Counted from the stretch's first letter, positions 1-9,033 are shown. The stretch is DNA of 64,000 bases from Vulcanimicrobiota bacterium (GCA_944322965.1 CALUQR010000004.1:206214-270213); one strand, 5' to 3'. Notes: generated by a model not told the origin, from the sequence alone. Program-made: numbers and translations.

Positions 1-2
1 CG

Positions 3-1556
3 ACTCTGGGGGGCGGTATGGCCGTCTTCAACAATGAAGAATTGGCCGAGAAGGCGCGCCAAAGGTTAACTAAGCTAGAGTCCGTCTCTAATGATAGCGT
101 CTACACCGCCCTTCTGAGCGCGGCCACCACCTGGATAGCTACTACGCGTTTGGGCTTTACGCTCACCTACTACCCCTGCATCAGTTTGGGCTGGGCCTTT
201 GGGGCCAACTCTCTGCACGTCAATTTCCTTATCGATCATCCCAAGCCCCAGACTACCCCCATTGAATTTTTGCGTCCCGCTCCCATCCAGGCCGCTCTGG
301 GGAGGAGGATTATGGAGTGGGCTAACGATCAGAACCAAAAACGCACCCGCTTAGGTAGGCGCCTTTTAAAACTCTTACAAGAGGCCCAGATTCCCAACCT
401 GGGCTTGCCGGAAGATATTGACTATGGGGATCCGGTCTTTACGAGCTTCACCGTAACCTGCGAGGCTCCCGAAAAGATGGCCCGCCAGATGAGTAGCAAT
501 ACGATCGATACCTCGCCAGGCTTTTTGCGTCCCATCCATCAGATCCCCAGCTTCTCCGACCATATCCACTACCGCGGCACCCTGCCCAACGCTACCCTCT
601 TAGGCAAGAGTCAGCTCTATCTCCCCCTCTATCCTAGCCTCAAAGAGCGCGACTTAGAGCGCATCGTCCAAGCTTGCCAAGATAGCGTGGAATTCTTGCT
701 GGCTAAGGGGAGCAGTAGTCGCCAGCCTACGATTCGCTTCACCCCTACCCCGCCGCCCGTAGCCGAATTGTCGCCCCCTTCCTCCGAGGCCCAGCCCCTA
801 GTCCCCGAACCGCCCGCTCCAGTAGAGGCGGAAGAGCCGGGTTTCTTGGTGCCCAAAGAGCCGCCTAAGACGCCCCAGCCCAATCCCAACTTACAACTTA
901 AATTAGATAAGGCGCCCCCGCCGCCCCCAGAACCGGCCCCGGCCCCCGCTCCCCCGCCCGCTAAGGAGGAGAGAGGAGAGGGCGCCCCGCCTGAGAGAGA
1001 AGGGGGAGCTAGGCCCATCTTCACCCGCTCGACCTCCCGCTTAGGGGCGGCGGGCTCAGCCCATCATCCCCCGCGCCATTCCTCAGCGGAGACGGAGCTG
1101 CCCCCCTCCCCCGGAGCGCCCCCTCGTCCGGGCGCCCCGGCGCGCCCCGGTATGCCCCCACATCCGGGAATGCCGCCTAGAGCGGGCTTACCTCCCCAGC
1201 CTGGCGCTCCTGGGCGCACAGGGTTACCTCCCCAGCCCGGAGCTCCGCCCCGAGCCGGTATGCCTCCGCGCCCGGGAATGCCGCCTAGAGCGGGGTTACC
1301 CCCCCAGCCCGGCGCTCCGCCCCCCGCCCCGGAAGGGCCCAAACGCCCCCAAGCCCCCTCTATGCCTCCAGGCGCCCAACTGACTAATCCGCCCCCGCCC
1401 GCGGGGCTCCGCCCCAACTCACCGCGCCCCGCTACTCGCCCCGCTCTACCTCTGCGAGGAGCGGGAATGGCGGGCCGAGCCCCCCACCGCCCTGAACTTC
1501 CCTTAGAGGGCGCCCCTGAGGCCGAGTCCCATCCCGCGCCTTCAGATAACCCCTAA
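3..1556 (+). CDS. DegT/DnrJ/EryC1-type aminotransferase C-terminal part with Pro-rich tail (5' partial)
   Basis: The reading frame is open to the window edge: the codons before the first ATG (position 18) read TLGGG, so the gene starts outside the window. [20 protein letters not shown] matches the glycine-rich motif after the PLP lysine in DegT/DnrJ/EryC1/StrS sugar aminotransferases; compare GGAGDGGMVLTNNPQLFEK in the gene at 5595. The stretch [19 protein letters not shown] and the terminal [14 protein letters not shown] also fit this fold, which ends near residue 235. About 280 further residues are almost pure Pro/Gly/Ala/Arg, with repeated [16 protein letters not shown] and PPQPGAP units, a tail not typical of the family. 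The catalytic lysine lies upstream and cannot be checked. Family assignment is moderately sure; the role of the tail is unknown. Confidence 0.7.
   Translation, partial: TLGGGMAVFNNEELAEKARQRLTKLESVSNDSVYTALLSAATTWIATTRLGFTLTYYPCISLGWAFGANSLHVNFLIDHPKPQTTPIEFLRPAPIQAALGRRIMEWANDQNQKRTRLGRRLLKLLQEAQIPNLGLPEDIDYGDPVFTSFTVTCEAPEKMARQMSSNTIDTSPGFLRPIHQIPSFSDHIHYRGTLPNATLLGKSQLYLPLYPSLKERDLERIVQACQDSVEFLLAKGSSSRQPTIRFTPTPPPVAELSPPSSEAQPLVPEPPAPVEAEEPGFLVPKEPPKTPQPNPNLQLKLDKAPPPPPEPAPAPAPPPAKEERGEGAPPEREGGARPIFTRSTSRLGAAGSAHHPPRHSSAETELPPSPGAPPRPGAPARPGMPPHPGMPPRAGLPPQPGAPGRTGLPPQPGAPPRAGMPPRPGMPPRAGLPPQPGAPPPAPEGPKRPQAPSMPPGAQLTNPPPPAGLRPNSPRPATRPALPLRGAGMAGRAPHRPELPLEGAPEAESHPAPSDNP
1120..1330 (+). 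repeat. Degenerate tandem repeat coding PPxPGxP units
   Basis: The coding DNA repeats units of roughly 18-30 bases built from ccgcctagagcggg, ccccagcccggcgctcc and variants. They encode alternating [16 protein letters not shown] modules. The repeat explains the long Gly-rich open frames on the opposite strand, which are shadows. Confidence 0.7.
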
Positions 1557-1573
1557 AAGGGATAACAGCCTCT

Positions 1574-1614
1574 ATCCTCCCGCCGGGCGTTCCGCCCGGC
1601 GGGAGGATATTTTT
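1574..1614 (+). terminator. Rho-independent terminator after the DegT/Pro-rich gene
   Basis: A perfect 16-bp GC-rich stem (arms 1574-1589 and 1593-1608) with a 3-nt loop is followed by a short T-run at 1610-1614. Confidence 0.85.
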
Positions 1615-1659
1615 AGGGGGTAGACTTTCTGCAGTTTTAGTATATTTAAGTGTGCAGAA

Positions 1660-1683
1660 GCCCGAAATTTGGGCCTTTTTTTT
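1660..1683 (+). terminator. Possible second, weak terminator
   Basis: GCCC and GGGC arms flank a GAAATTT loop and are followed by eight T residues. The stem is only 4 bp, so this may be a backup terminator or chance. Confidence 0.35.
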
Positions 1684-1706
1684 AGTTATTTCAGGCTCAA
1701 GAATAA

Positions 1707-1735
1707 TTGATATTGCTCTTTTCCCGGCTTATAAT
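1707..1735 (+). promoter_or_regulatory. Sigma-70 type promoter for the zinc-ribbon gene
   Basis: TTGATA (1707-1712) and a perfect TATAAT (1730-1735) are separated by 17 bp. The predicted start near 1743 leaves a leader of about 70 nt before the GTG start at 1815. Confidence 0.75.
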
Positions 1736-1814
1736 TACCGGTGTGTCTAGCGCTCGGTTGCGGCTCTTAAGCCCAAGATGGGGCTAGATTGACTTCCGAG
1801 CTGGAGGGAATTGA

Positions 1815-2114
1815 GTGTTTTCAGATAAAGAATTGACTTGTTGCGATTGTGGGGCGACTTTTCCCTTTACCGCAGGCGAGCAAGAGTTTTACGCTTCTAA
1901 AGGTTTTCAGAGCGATCCCCGCCGTTGCCCTAGCTGTCGACGGGCCCACAAAGCGAGTCGCGAAAATGGAGAGACGGGCCGCTCTAACGGTTCGCGCGAG
2001 CTCTTTGAAGTAGTTTGCGCCGAATGCGGTCAGCCTACGAAAGTTCCCTTCCGCCCACGCGGCGATAAGCCGGTCTACTGTTACGAGTGTTTCCAAGCCC
2101 ACGGCGGCAAGTAA
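1815..2114 (+). CDS. Small double zinc-ribbon protein (CxxC type)
   Basis: This 99-residue protein carries two zinc-binding cysteine pairs. The N-terminal one is CCDCGATFPF with a later CPSCRRAH, which resembles the probable zinc-ribbon family (zf-trcl). The C-terminal one is CAECGQPTKVPF with CYEC, the CxxC/CxxC pattern of small zinc-ribbon proteins found in many environmental bacteria. A basic, polar linker joins them. The GTG start is supported by a GGAGGGA Shine-Dalgarno at 1803-1809. It is monocistronic, with its own promoter and terminator. Function is unknown; nucleic acid or protein binding is only an inference from the fold. Confidence 0.8.
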   Translation: MFSDKELTCCDCGATFPFTAGEQEFYASKGFQSDPRRCPSCRRAHKASRENGETGRSNGSRELFEVVCAECGQPTKVPFRPRGDKPVYCYECFQAHGGK

Positions 2115-2138
2115 GCGCCCTTTAAAATAGGTAGAGAG

Positions 2139-2177
2139 AGAGTGTAGAATAGGGCGACTATCTACACTCTTTTTTTA
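2139..2177 (+). terminator. Terminator after the zinc-ribbon gene
   Basis: A 10-bp perfect stem (AGAGTGTAGA / TCTACACTCT) is followed by seven T residues. An inner ATAG/CTAT pairing can extend it. Confidence 0.85.
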
Positions 2178-2188
2178 TGGTCTAAAGT

Positions 2189-3142
2189 ATGCCTAACTTC
2201 CAACCCTTAAGCCCCGCCCAAGCGGCCCAACTCCTGGCCCAAGGGGAGATCGTAGCCTTTCCCACCGAGACCGTCTACGGTCTGGGAGCCGACGCCGCTA
2301 ATCCCCAAGCTATCGCCAAAGTCTACGCTCTCAAAGGGCGCCCCCTCGATCACCCCTCTATCGTCCACCTCTCCGCCCCCGAGGAGATGGAGGAGTGGGC
2401 CCGCGCCATCCCCGAGGCCGCTTGGCGCCTAGCTCGCCACTTCTGGCCCGGCCCCATGACCCTCATCCTGCCCAAGCGCCCCCAGGTCTTGCCCCAAGTT
2501 ACGGGGGGCCAAGATAGCGTGGGCCTGCGCCTCCCCGCCCATCCCTTAACCCGCCAGCTGATCGCCGCCTTGGGGCGGGGGATTATTGGCCCCTCCGCCA
2601 ATCGCTTCGGCCACATTAGCCCCACCAGCGCCCTCCACGTGGCCCAAGAGTTTGGCGAGAGTCTGCCCTTTATCTTAGACGGCGGCCCCTGCCAGGTGGG
2701 GGTCGAATCGACGATTATCGATTTTTCCGGAGAGCGGCCGCTCATCGTGCGCCCAGGGATGCTCAACGCCCACATTTTGAGCGATTTCTTAGGTTTTCCC
2801 ATAGAGTATGGGCAAGGGGTGCGGGCTCCCGGAACGCTCAAAAAACATTACGCCCCCGACTCCCCAACCTCTATCTGGACTTTAGAAGAGTTACAAGAGC
2901 TCTTGCCCCAGGTAGAAGAGCCTTTAGCCCTCTTGGCTATCCACCCCCAAGCTCTCCCCCTCTCTAATAGAGTCCGAACCTGGACTATGCCCTCCGATCC
3001 CCAAACTTACGCGCGCGACCTCTACGCCGCCCTGCGCTGGGCGGATAGCCTGCACTGCCCTAAGATCTGGATCGAGGCCGTGCCCTCGGGCGAAGAGTGG
3101 CAGGCGGTGGGCGATCGCCTCCGCAGAGCGGCCGCCCGTTAG
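2189..3142 (+). CDS. tsaC: L-threonylcarbamoyladenylate synthase (TsaC/Sua5)
   Basis: Makes threonylcarbamoyl-AMP from threonine, bicarbonate and ATP for the t6A modification at position 37 of ANN-decoding tRNAs. The YrdC core (about residues 10-190) shows FPTETVYGLGADA, the KGRPLDHPSIVHL substrate loop, the SVGLRLPAHPLT strand and SANRFGHISPTSA. At 317 residues it is longer than E. coli TsaC and has the Sua5-type C-terminal domain after about residue 200, joined by an RAPGTLKKHYAP linker typical of Sua5. Partners TsaB, TsaD and TsaE are not in this window. The start codon lacks a strong Shine-Dalgarno. Confidence 0.95.
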   Translation: MPNFQPLSPAQAAQLLAQGEIVAFPTETVYGLGADAANPQAIAKVYALKGRPLDHPSIVHLSAPEEMEEWARAIPEAAWRLARHFWPGPMTLILPKRPQVLPQVTGGQDSVGLRLPAHPLTRQLIAALGRGIIGPSANRFGHISPTSALHVAQEFGESLPFILDGGPCQVGVESTIIDFSGERPLIVRPGMLNAHILSDFLGFPIEYGQGVRAPGTLKKHYAPDSPTSIWTLEELQELLPQVEEPLALLAIHPQALPLSNRVRTWTMPSDPQTYARDLYAALRWADSLHCPKIWIEAVPSGEEWQAVGDRLRRAAAR

Positions 3143-3185
3143 AGAGCGCAGGTATCTAAAAGGGGGCGTCGTAGAATGGGGGGCT

Positions 3186-3695
3186 ATGCGTCTTTTTCTG
3201 GCTTTCAAGGCCTTTTTTAAGATTCTCTTCAACGCTTCTTTCGCCCAGAGTTTCGCCCAATTTTGGGAGAAGGAGGGTCAGCCCGCCCCCGCTCCGGCCG
3301 CCAGCCCCCATCTCTTAGTAGAACCGGGAGCGGTCCAAGTCCTGGCCCTCTTGCAGCGCGAAGGGCGCCTCATCGATTTTCTCCAAGAGGATATAGAGAA
3401 GTTACCTAACGCCCAAGTGGGAGAGGTAGTGCGCTCTACCGTCTACGCCGGTTGTCGCAAGGCCTTGCGCGATTACCTGGAGATAGAGCCCATCCGCCAG
3501 GAAGAGGAGAATTCCCAAGTGGAGGTAGAGCCCGGCTTCGATGCCGCGGCCATCAGTCTAGTGGGCAAGGTGGAGGGCGATCCCCCCTTCAAAGGGACGC
3601 TCTGCCATAAGGGTTGGCGCTTGACTAAGGCTAACTTGCCCGCCCTCTCCGAGAGCGCACCCGACGTCATCTGTCCGGCGGTCGTAGAACTTTAG
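3186..3695 (+). CDS. DUF2760 domain protein
   Basis: This 169-residue protein has the DUF2760 core: LLVEPGAVQVLALLQREGRL, then FLQEDIEKLPNAQVGEVVRS and YAGCRKALRDYLEIEPI, and a C-terminal FKGTLCHKGWRLTKANLP. The N-terminus is short, basic and hydrophobic (MRLFLAFKAFFKILF), possibly a weak membrane contact. As known for this family, it lies directly upstream of an Hsp70-type gene (28-bp gap), so the two probably form one operon and act together. The molecular function of DUF2760 is not established. TAGAAT at 3172-3177 sits only 8 nt before the ATG and no Shine-Dalgarno is evident, so a leaderless start is possible. Confidence 0.85.
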   Translation: MRLFLAFKAFFKILFNASFAQSFAQFWEKEGQPAPAPAASPHLLVEPGAVQVLALLQREGRLIDFLQEDIEKLPNAQVGEVVRSTVYAGCRKALRDYLEIEPIRQEEENSQVEVEPGFDAAAISLVGKVEGDPPFKGTLCHKGWRLTKANLPALSESAPDVICPAVVEL

Positions 3696-3723
3696 AATCT
3701 CTAAACTACTGGGAGGAAGAGCG

Positions 3724-5526
3724 ATGATCATTGGAATCGATTTGGGAACGACGAATTGCGCCTTGGCCTGGGCCGATCTGCAGGAAGAGACGCCCGAGCG
3801 CACCTTACCTATCCATCCCTTCCCCATCCCCCAGCTGACTTATCCCGGCACGGTAGAGCCCCGCGCCACCTTGCCCTCCTTCATCTACTTCCCCGGCCCC
3901 CACGAGTTGCCCGCCGGCAGTTTAGCCCTCCCCTGGAACGAAGAGGCTACGGAAGTCGTAGGTTGGTTAGCCCGCGAGCAGGGGGCCAAGATCCCCCACC
4001 GGGTCGTAACTTCCGCCAAGTCTTGGCTCTCCAATGAGCAAGTAGAGCGTCGCGATCCCATCTTGCCCTGGCAGGCGCCCGCAGAAGTGGAGCATATCTC
4101 CCCCATCGCCGCCTCGGAGCGCTACCTCAGCTACTTAGCCCAGGCCTGGAATTATACTAACCCCCAGATCCCCTTAGAGGAGCAGGAGCTAGTCATCACC
4201 GTTCCCGCCTCCTTCGATACTATTGCCCGCGAGTTGACCGTCCAGGCCGCCCAAGAGGCCGGTTTTAAGAATTTTACCCTCCTGGAAGAGCCCCAAGCCG
4301 CCTTCTACGCCTGGTTAGATCAGGCCCAAAGCGATTGGCGCCAACAGGTCCAAGTGGGAGACCGCATCCTAGTCTGCGACGTGGGCGGCGGCACTACCGA
4401 CTTTAGCTTGATCTCCGTCAAAGATAGCGGGGGCGACCTCCTCTTAGAGCGGGAGGCGGTGGGCGAACATATCCTCCTGGGCGGAGATAATATGGATCTC
4501 ACCCTGGCCCTCTTTATCCAACATAAGCTCAAGAGCGAGCGCCAAATAAAATTAGATAATTGGCAGTTGCAAGTCTTAACTAATAGTTGCCGGGCGGCCA
4601 AAGAGCAGCTCCTCCAGGAGGACGGTTTAGAGGATTGGACCTTGACCATCCCCGGGCGCGGCAGCAGTCTCATCGCTAGCTCTATCTCCGCTACGCTCAC
4701 CCAAGAGGAAGCCTGGGAGATCTTAGGCGACGGTTTCTTCCCGCTCTGTAAGTTGAGCGAACAGGCGACGCGCGCTAGGCAGAGCGGTCTGCGCGAGTTG
4801 GGCCTGCCCTTTGAGAGTAATCCGGCTATCACCAAACATTTGGCCCGCTTCCTCTCTCTCCACCGCGATCCCCAAGGCGATTTGCCCTTCCTCCCCCCCA
4901 CCGCCATCCTCTTTAATGGCGGCGTCTTCAAAGCCCCTAAGTTGCGCCAACGGCTGATTTCTACCCTCAACGCCTGGTTGGCCGAATATAAATTGCCCCC
5001 CGTCAAAGAGTTGGCGGGCGCCGACTACGATTTGGCCGTGGCGCGTGGCGCGGTGCGCAGCGCCCTCACTAAGCACGGGCTGGGAGTGCGCATTAAGGGC
5101 GGGGTCAACCGCTCCTACTATTTGGGGATTGAGAGTTCTAGGCCCGCCATTCCCGGTCTGCCCGCCCCCCTCAAGGCCCTCTGCGTAGCCCCCTTCGCTA
5201 TGGAGGAGGGCAGCAGCTCCCCCATCCCCGAGCGCACCTTCGGCTTAGTGGTAGGCGAGCCGGTCGAGTTCCGCTTCTTGGCCTCTACCTGCCGCCAACG
5301 CGATCAGATTGGCGACTTAATCGAAGATTGGGACGACGAGATTGAGGAGCTGCAGAGCTTGCAGGTAACCTTGCCCGCCTCGGCTGGCGAAGAGGGTAAG
5401 ATTATCCCCGTCACCTTAGAGAGCCATGTAACCGAAGTGGGTACTTTAGAAGTTTGGTGTTGCCAAAATGGAAAACCCCAGTGGCGTTTAGAGTTTGAAG
5501 TGCGCCACCCCTCCCCGTCCCTCTAA
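3724..5526 (+). CDS. Hsp70 family protein (DUF2760-associated)
   Basis: An actin-fold ATPase chaperone homologue. The N-terminus shows phosphate loop 1 (GIDLGTTNCALAW, residues 3-15), the connect/phosphate 2 region (ILVCDVGGGTTDFSLI, near residue 215) and an adenosine-type motif (ILFNGGVFKAPKLR, near residue 398). These indicate an intact nucleotide-binding domain. At 600 residues it is near DnaK length, but the substrate-binding part is divergent and it lacks the DnaK EEVD-like tail. It is therefore a specialised Hsp70, not the housekeeping dnaK, and no dnaJ or grpE is adjacent. An AGGAAGAG Shine-Dalgarno precedes the ATG. The DUF2760 partner upstream suggests a dedicated but undefined folding or assembly task. 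Confidence 0.9.
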   Translation: MIIGIDLGTTNCALAWADLQEETPERTLPIHPFPIPQLTYPGTVEPRATLPSFIYFPGPHELPAGSLALPWNEEATEVVGWLAREQGAKIPHRVVTSAKSWLSNEQVERRDPILPWQAPAEVEHISPIAASERYLSYLAQAWNYTNPQIPLEEQELVITVPASFDTIARELTVQAAQEAGFKNFTLLEEPQAAFYAWLDQAQSDWRQQVQVGDRILVCDVGGGTTDFSLISVKDSGGDLLLEREAVGEHILLGGDNMDLTLALFIQHKLKSERQIKLDNWQLQVLTNSCRAAKEQLLQEDGLEDWTLTIPGRGSSLIASSISATLTQEEAWEILGDGFFPLCKLSEQATRARQSGLRELGLPFESNPAITKHLARFLSLHRDPQGDLPFLPPTAILFNGGVFKAPKLRQRLISTLNAWLAEYKLPPVKELAGADYDLAVARGAVRSALTKHGLGVRIKGGVNRSYYLGIESSRPAIPGLPAPLKALCVAPFAMEEGSSSPIPERTFGLVVGEPVEFRFLASTCRQRDQIGDLIEDWDDEIEELQSLQVTLPASAGEEGKIIPVTLESHVTEVGTLEVWCCQNGKPQWRLEFEVRHPSPSL

Positions 5527-5594
5527 AGCAGGGCTAGCTCAGAGTTATGGAAAAGTTACTCCCCCTCTAGAGGGGGTAGAAGGAGAACGCATCA

Positions 5595-6698
5595 ATGATC
5601 CCGATTATCGAACTGCGCACTCAGTACGCTCAAATTCAGGAGGAGTTAGAGGCGGCCGCCTTGCGCGTCTTGCGCTCGACCCACTACATCTTGGGGCCCG
5701 AAGTCCAGGCTTTCGAAAAGGAGTTCGCCCAGTGGAACGGCGTCCAGTATGCGGTAGGCGTAGGCAACGGTACCGACGCCCTGCAGTTAGCGGTACGGGC
5801 CTTAGAGCTCAGTCCTGAAGACGAGGTGATCGTCCCTTCCTTTACCTTCGTAGCCTCAGCGGGAGCGGTCGCCCTGGCCGGTTCTAAGGTCGTCTTTGCC
5901 GATGTCGATCCGCGCACCTTTACCCTCGATCCCGCCAGCCTGCGCCAACATATTACCCCCAAGACTAAGGCGGTAGTCGTCGTCCATCTCTACGGCCATC
6001 CCGCCGCCATGGAAGAGATCCAGGCTATCTGCCGCGAGCATAAGCTCTTCTTAATTGAGGACTGCGCCCAATCTACCGGCGCTACTTACCGTCAGCAAAC
6101 GGTAGGCGGACTGGGAGATCTGAGCTGCTACTCCTTCTTCCCCACCAAGAATTTAGGGGGCGCGGGCGACGGCGGTATGGTCTTAACTAATAATCCCCAG
6201 CTCTTCGAGAAGGTGCAGATGTTGCGCGGCCACGGCAGCAAGACGCGTTACTACCACGATATTTTGGGGACTAATAGCCGTTTAGATGAGCTCCAGGCGG
6301 CCGTCTTGCGCGTTAAGTTGCCCCACGTCGCCCACTGGAACGAGCTGCGCCGCCGCAACGCTCAGCTTTACACCCAAGCTTTAGAGGGTCTACCCGTAGT
6401 CACCCCTTACGAAGCCCCCCACTGCGGCCACGTCTACCACCAATATACGATCCTTACCCCCCACAGGGACGAGCTCTTTGAGTACCTGCGGGCCCATGAA
6501 GTGGGACCGATGATCTACTACCCCGTCTCCTTACACCTGCAAAAGACCTTTGCCGCCTCCTCCCAAGGAGAGGGCTCCCTGCCGGTGTGCGAGGAGATCC
6601 AGAAGAAGGTCCTCTCCCTGCCCATGTTCCCCGAGCTCACCCCCGAGCAGATCGCCTCTATCGCTCACAAGATAAGGGAGTTCTTCGCTCAGCGCTAA
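5595..6698 (+). CDS. DegT/DnrJ/EryC1/StrS family PLP-dependent aminotransferase
   Basis: Complete 367-residue enzyme of the family that aminates keto-sugar nucleotides for surface glycans. Visible features are the N-terminal IPIIELRTQYAQIQEELEAA, VGVGNGTDALQLAVRAL for cofactor phosphate binding, the aspartate in LIEDCAQSTGATY, the PLP lysine in SFFPTKNLGGAGDGGMV (near residue 190), and HQYTILTPHRDELFEYLRAH near the C-terminus. An AGAAGGAGA Shine-Dalgarno precedes the ATG. The next gene, only 12 bp downstream, encodes a heparinase-like polysaccharide protein, which supports a role in surface glycan metabolism. Substrate is unknown. Confidence 0.93.
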   Translation: MIPIIELRTQYAQIQEELEAAALRVLRSTHYILGPEVQAFEKEFAQWNGVQYAVGVGNGTDALQLAVRALELSPEDEVIVPSFTFVASAGAVALAGSKVVFADVDPRTFTLDPASLRQHITPKTKAVVVVHLYGHPAAMEEIQAICREHKLFLIEDCAQSTGATYRQQTVGGLGDLSCYSFFPTKNLGGAGDGGMVLTNNPQLFEKVQMLRGHGSKTRYYHDILGTNSRLDELQAAVLRVKLPHVAHWNELRRRNAQLYTQALEGLPVVTPYEAPHCGHVYHQYTILTPHRDELFEYLRAHEVGPMIYYPVSLHLQKTFAASSQGEGSLPVCEEIQKKVLSLPMFPELTPEQIASIAHKIREFFAQR

Positions 6699-6710
6699 TC
6701 CCTCACTACG

Positions 6711-8945
6711 ATGTTACCCTGGTTCCGCAAGCGCATCATCAAGGCTGCCGCTCCCTTCAGTCTCGAAAATCAGGTTGAGCTCTGTTATGAGAATGACTCG
6801 CCCTACCGTTTAGAGGGCAAGTACTTCTTCGGGCAGTTTGCTGGTGCGCCCGGGGTGGAAGAGGCCAAAGGCTTAGCCATGCGGGAGCAACCCGACTTGG
6901 CGGCCGAGGCCCTCTACGAACACTTTCGCGACCGCCTCAAACCCCTCTTCTTCCTCCACAATAGCGAACAGAAGATACTGCAACAGAAATTGCAATTAGA
7001 GCCCCAGGCGGCCAAATTATTAGTTCAAGCTAGCCAAGAGGCTTTACGGCGCCTCTTTCCCCTCCCGCCCGGCCAGAAGACGACTTTCCCCAAATGTATC
7101 GACTGGCTGACTAACTTTCAAGGCGACAGCTGGCCCCCTTTGAGTAGTAGACAATGGCGCCAGCGCTGGGAGGCGGATCCCAGCTCGGCCCTCCCCTCCT
7201 TAGAGTGGACTTGGGCCCTCAATGAGCATTACCACTTTCTCGCCTTGGGGCGGACTACGTGGCTGACGGGGAACGAGAATTTCGTCTCTGAAGCTTTGGT
7301 CCAGGCTACGGAGTGGCTAGCTAGCAATCCGCTCTGGAGGGGCGTCAACTGGCTCAACTTTGAGCGGGTAGCGACGCGCGCTTGCAACTGGATGGGGATG
7401 CTCACCTTAGCCCTCTCCACTAGCCTGCTCACCCCCGAGCTCTTCGTCAAAGTCTTAGAGGGGATTCTCCTCCACGCCGCCGCCCTCTCCTGGCACCTAC
7501 GCAACGACGCCTCCCTCTCTCTAGGGGCGGCCAGCGCCCTCTATATGCTGGCCAATAACCTGCCCGAGCTCAAATTAGCCAAACGCTGGCGGGCTCTAGC
7601 CTTAGAGAAGTGGCCGGAGCTCATTAAGCGCGAATTTGGGGCGGGCTCTTTCCATTTGAGCGACTCTCTGAGCGGCCACTGCCGCGCCAGCGAATGGTTG
7701 CTCTTGCCCTTAGTCCAACATATCCATAACCGCACTACCCCGCCCCACTTTTTGGAAGAGGCCGCCCACAATACCTTAGAAGCTCTGCAAAATGTCTGCG
7801 GTCCCGACCACCTGTGGAGCGAATTTGGAGAGGCTACCGAGCATGGCTGGTTAGGTAGAGAGCAGAGCTTAGGGGAGTATATTACTAATGTCTTGGCTTT
7901 GGGGGCGCTCACCCTCAAAGAGGGGCGCTTCAAATACCAAATAGAGCGGATGCCTAGCGAGCTCTGGTGGTGGATGGGCCCTAAAGCCCAAGAGCTCTTC
8001 GCCGACCTCCCGGCCGAGATTCCCACCTCAACCTGCGCTTACCTAGTGAGTAACGGTCTAGGGGTGGCGCGCGATACTTGGGCGGAGGGGGCCTCCCAAG
8101 TATCTATTAAGGCGACCGCTCCCGAGTCGCGACAGCGAGCCTTCTATAGAGCCCCTGGCGCCCCCGATCCCGCGGCCTCTAACTCCAATCCCCATGGCGA
8201 TTTCTTAAGTATCGCGCTCAATATCCAAGGCGAGCCCTTCTTCATTGAACCGGGTCCCGCTCCCGCTACTTACGCGGGTGCCCCTTACCTGCAGAGCTTC
8301 TTAGCCCACTCCACCCTGCTCATTGGCGAGGAGTGCCAACCCTTCCAGCTGGCCTATTGGGAAGAGTTCTCGGCCTCGGAGAGGCAGACCATAACTAGCG
8401 AAGGGCTGACCTGCTTGAACCACGCCCCGCGCAGCCTCTGCTCCCCGCTCTACCTGCAGAGCGCTCCCACAGAGACCTTCTTTAAGGCCGGGCGCCAAGC
8501 GCTCTTAAACGGAGGACAGGTATTAGGTCTCACCAGAGAATTGCTCTTCCGCCCCCAAGAACAGCGCCTCTTTATTAGGGACTCTGTGGCAGGGCCCGAG
8601 GGGCTCAAAATCCACTTAGAGAATAGCCTGCTCTTCGCCCCCCATCTCAAGTTGATTATGCGCGGCGATATGGGCTGCTTAGCGCGCAGTCGGCAGATTA
8701 GCGCCCGCGTCATGCCCATCTTCCCCAAGGGTTCGCGCCACGTGCAGGGGCGCGGGCTCATGGGCTCCGCCCCCACCGGCTGGTACTATCGCGAGGGCAA
8801 GATGCACGCCACTAACCAGATCCGCTACTACTGCCATCTGGAGCTGCCCCTGCGCACCTACTTTGTAATCGACTGGACGCGCAAGGAGCCCCCGCGCTTT
8901 AAAGGGGCCCTCTTAGACGAGCTCTTTGCCGCCTTTGCCCCCTAG
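6711..8945 (+). CDS. Heparinase II/III family protein
   Basis: A 744-residue protein with the layout of the heparinase II/III superfamily. An N-terminal alpha/alpha-toroid (about residues 120-420) contains WLASNPLWRGVNWLNFER and ATRACNWMGMLTLAL, close to the W..G.NW..LE.A.R..NW pattern of the family. The C-terminal beta-sandwich half (about residues 440-740) includes RAFYRAPGAP, GDFLSIALNIQGEPFFIEPG and an AHSTLLI strand. Such proteins cleave uronic-acid polysaccharides or act in export of surface sugars. No signal peptide is visible, so it may act on lipid-linked or cytoplasmic glycans, or the start may be misplaced. It is probably co-transcribed with the aminotransferase upstream. Confidence 0.8.
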   Translation: MLPWFRKRIIKAAAPFSLENQVELCYENDSPYRLEGKYFFGQFAGAPGVEEAKGLAMREQPDLAAEALYEHFRDRLKPLFFLHNSEQKILQQKLQLEPQAAKLLVQASQEALRRLFPLPPGQKTTFPKCIDWLTNFQGDSWPPLSSRQWRQRWEADPSSALPSLEWTWALNEHYHFLALGRTTWLTGNENFVSEALVQATEWLASNPLWRGVNWLNFERVATRACNWMGMLTLALSTSLLTPELFVKVLEGILLHAAALSWHLRNDASLSLGAASALYMLANNLPELKLAKRWRALALEKWPELIKREFGAGSFHLSDSLSGHCRASEWLLLPLVQHIHNRTTPPHFLEEAAHNTLEALQNVCGPDHLWSEFGEATEHGWLGREQSLGEYITNVLALGALTLKEGRFKYQIERMPSELWWWMGPKAQELFADLPAEIPTSTCAYLVSNGLGVARDTWAEGASQVSIKATAPESRQRAFYRAPGAPDPAASNSNPHGDFLSIALNIQGEPFFIEPGPAPATYAGAPYLQSFLAHSTLLIGEECQPFQLAYWEEFSASERQTITSEGLTCLNHAPRSLCSPLYLQSAPTETFFKAGRQALLNGGQVLGLTRELLFRPQEQRLFIRDSVAGPEGLKIHLENSLLFAPHLKLIMRGDMGCLARSRQISARVMPIFPKGSRHVQGRGLMGSAPTGWYYREGKMHATNQIRYYCHLELPLRTYFVIDWTRKEPPRFKGALLDELFAAFAP

Positions 8946-8972
8946 CGGGCTCCCCCTACCCTAAGAGAGGGC

Positions 8973-9003
8973 AAAAAAATCCCCCTCCCGGAAAGGGAGG
9001 GGG
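8973..9003 (-). terminator. Terminator for the CHAP gene at 9.0 kb (minus strand)
   Basis: CCCCCTCCC (8981-8989) and GGGAGGGGG (8995-9003) form a 9-bp stem with a GGAAA loop. Seven A residues at 8973-8979 become the T-run on the minus strand. Confidence 0.8.
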
Positions 9004-9033
9004 AGGGGAGCTACTTAAAAGCCCCTTACCAAA

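Noticed and set aside
629..1417. Long Gly-rich minus-strand open frames opposite the Pro-rich tail
   Set aside because: They are reverse-complement shadows of Pro/Arg/Ala codons (CCN becomes GGN) with no Shine-Dalgarno and no independent conservation signal.
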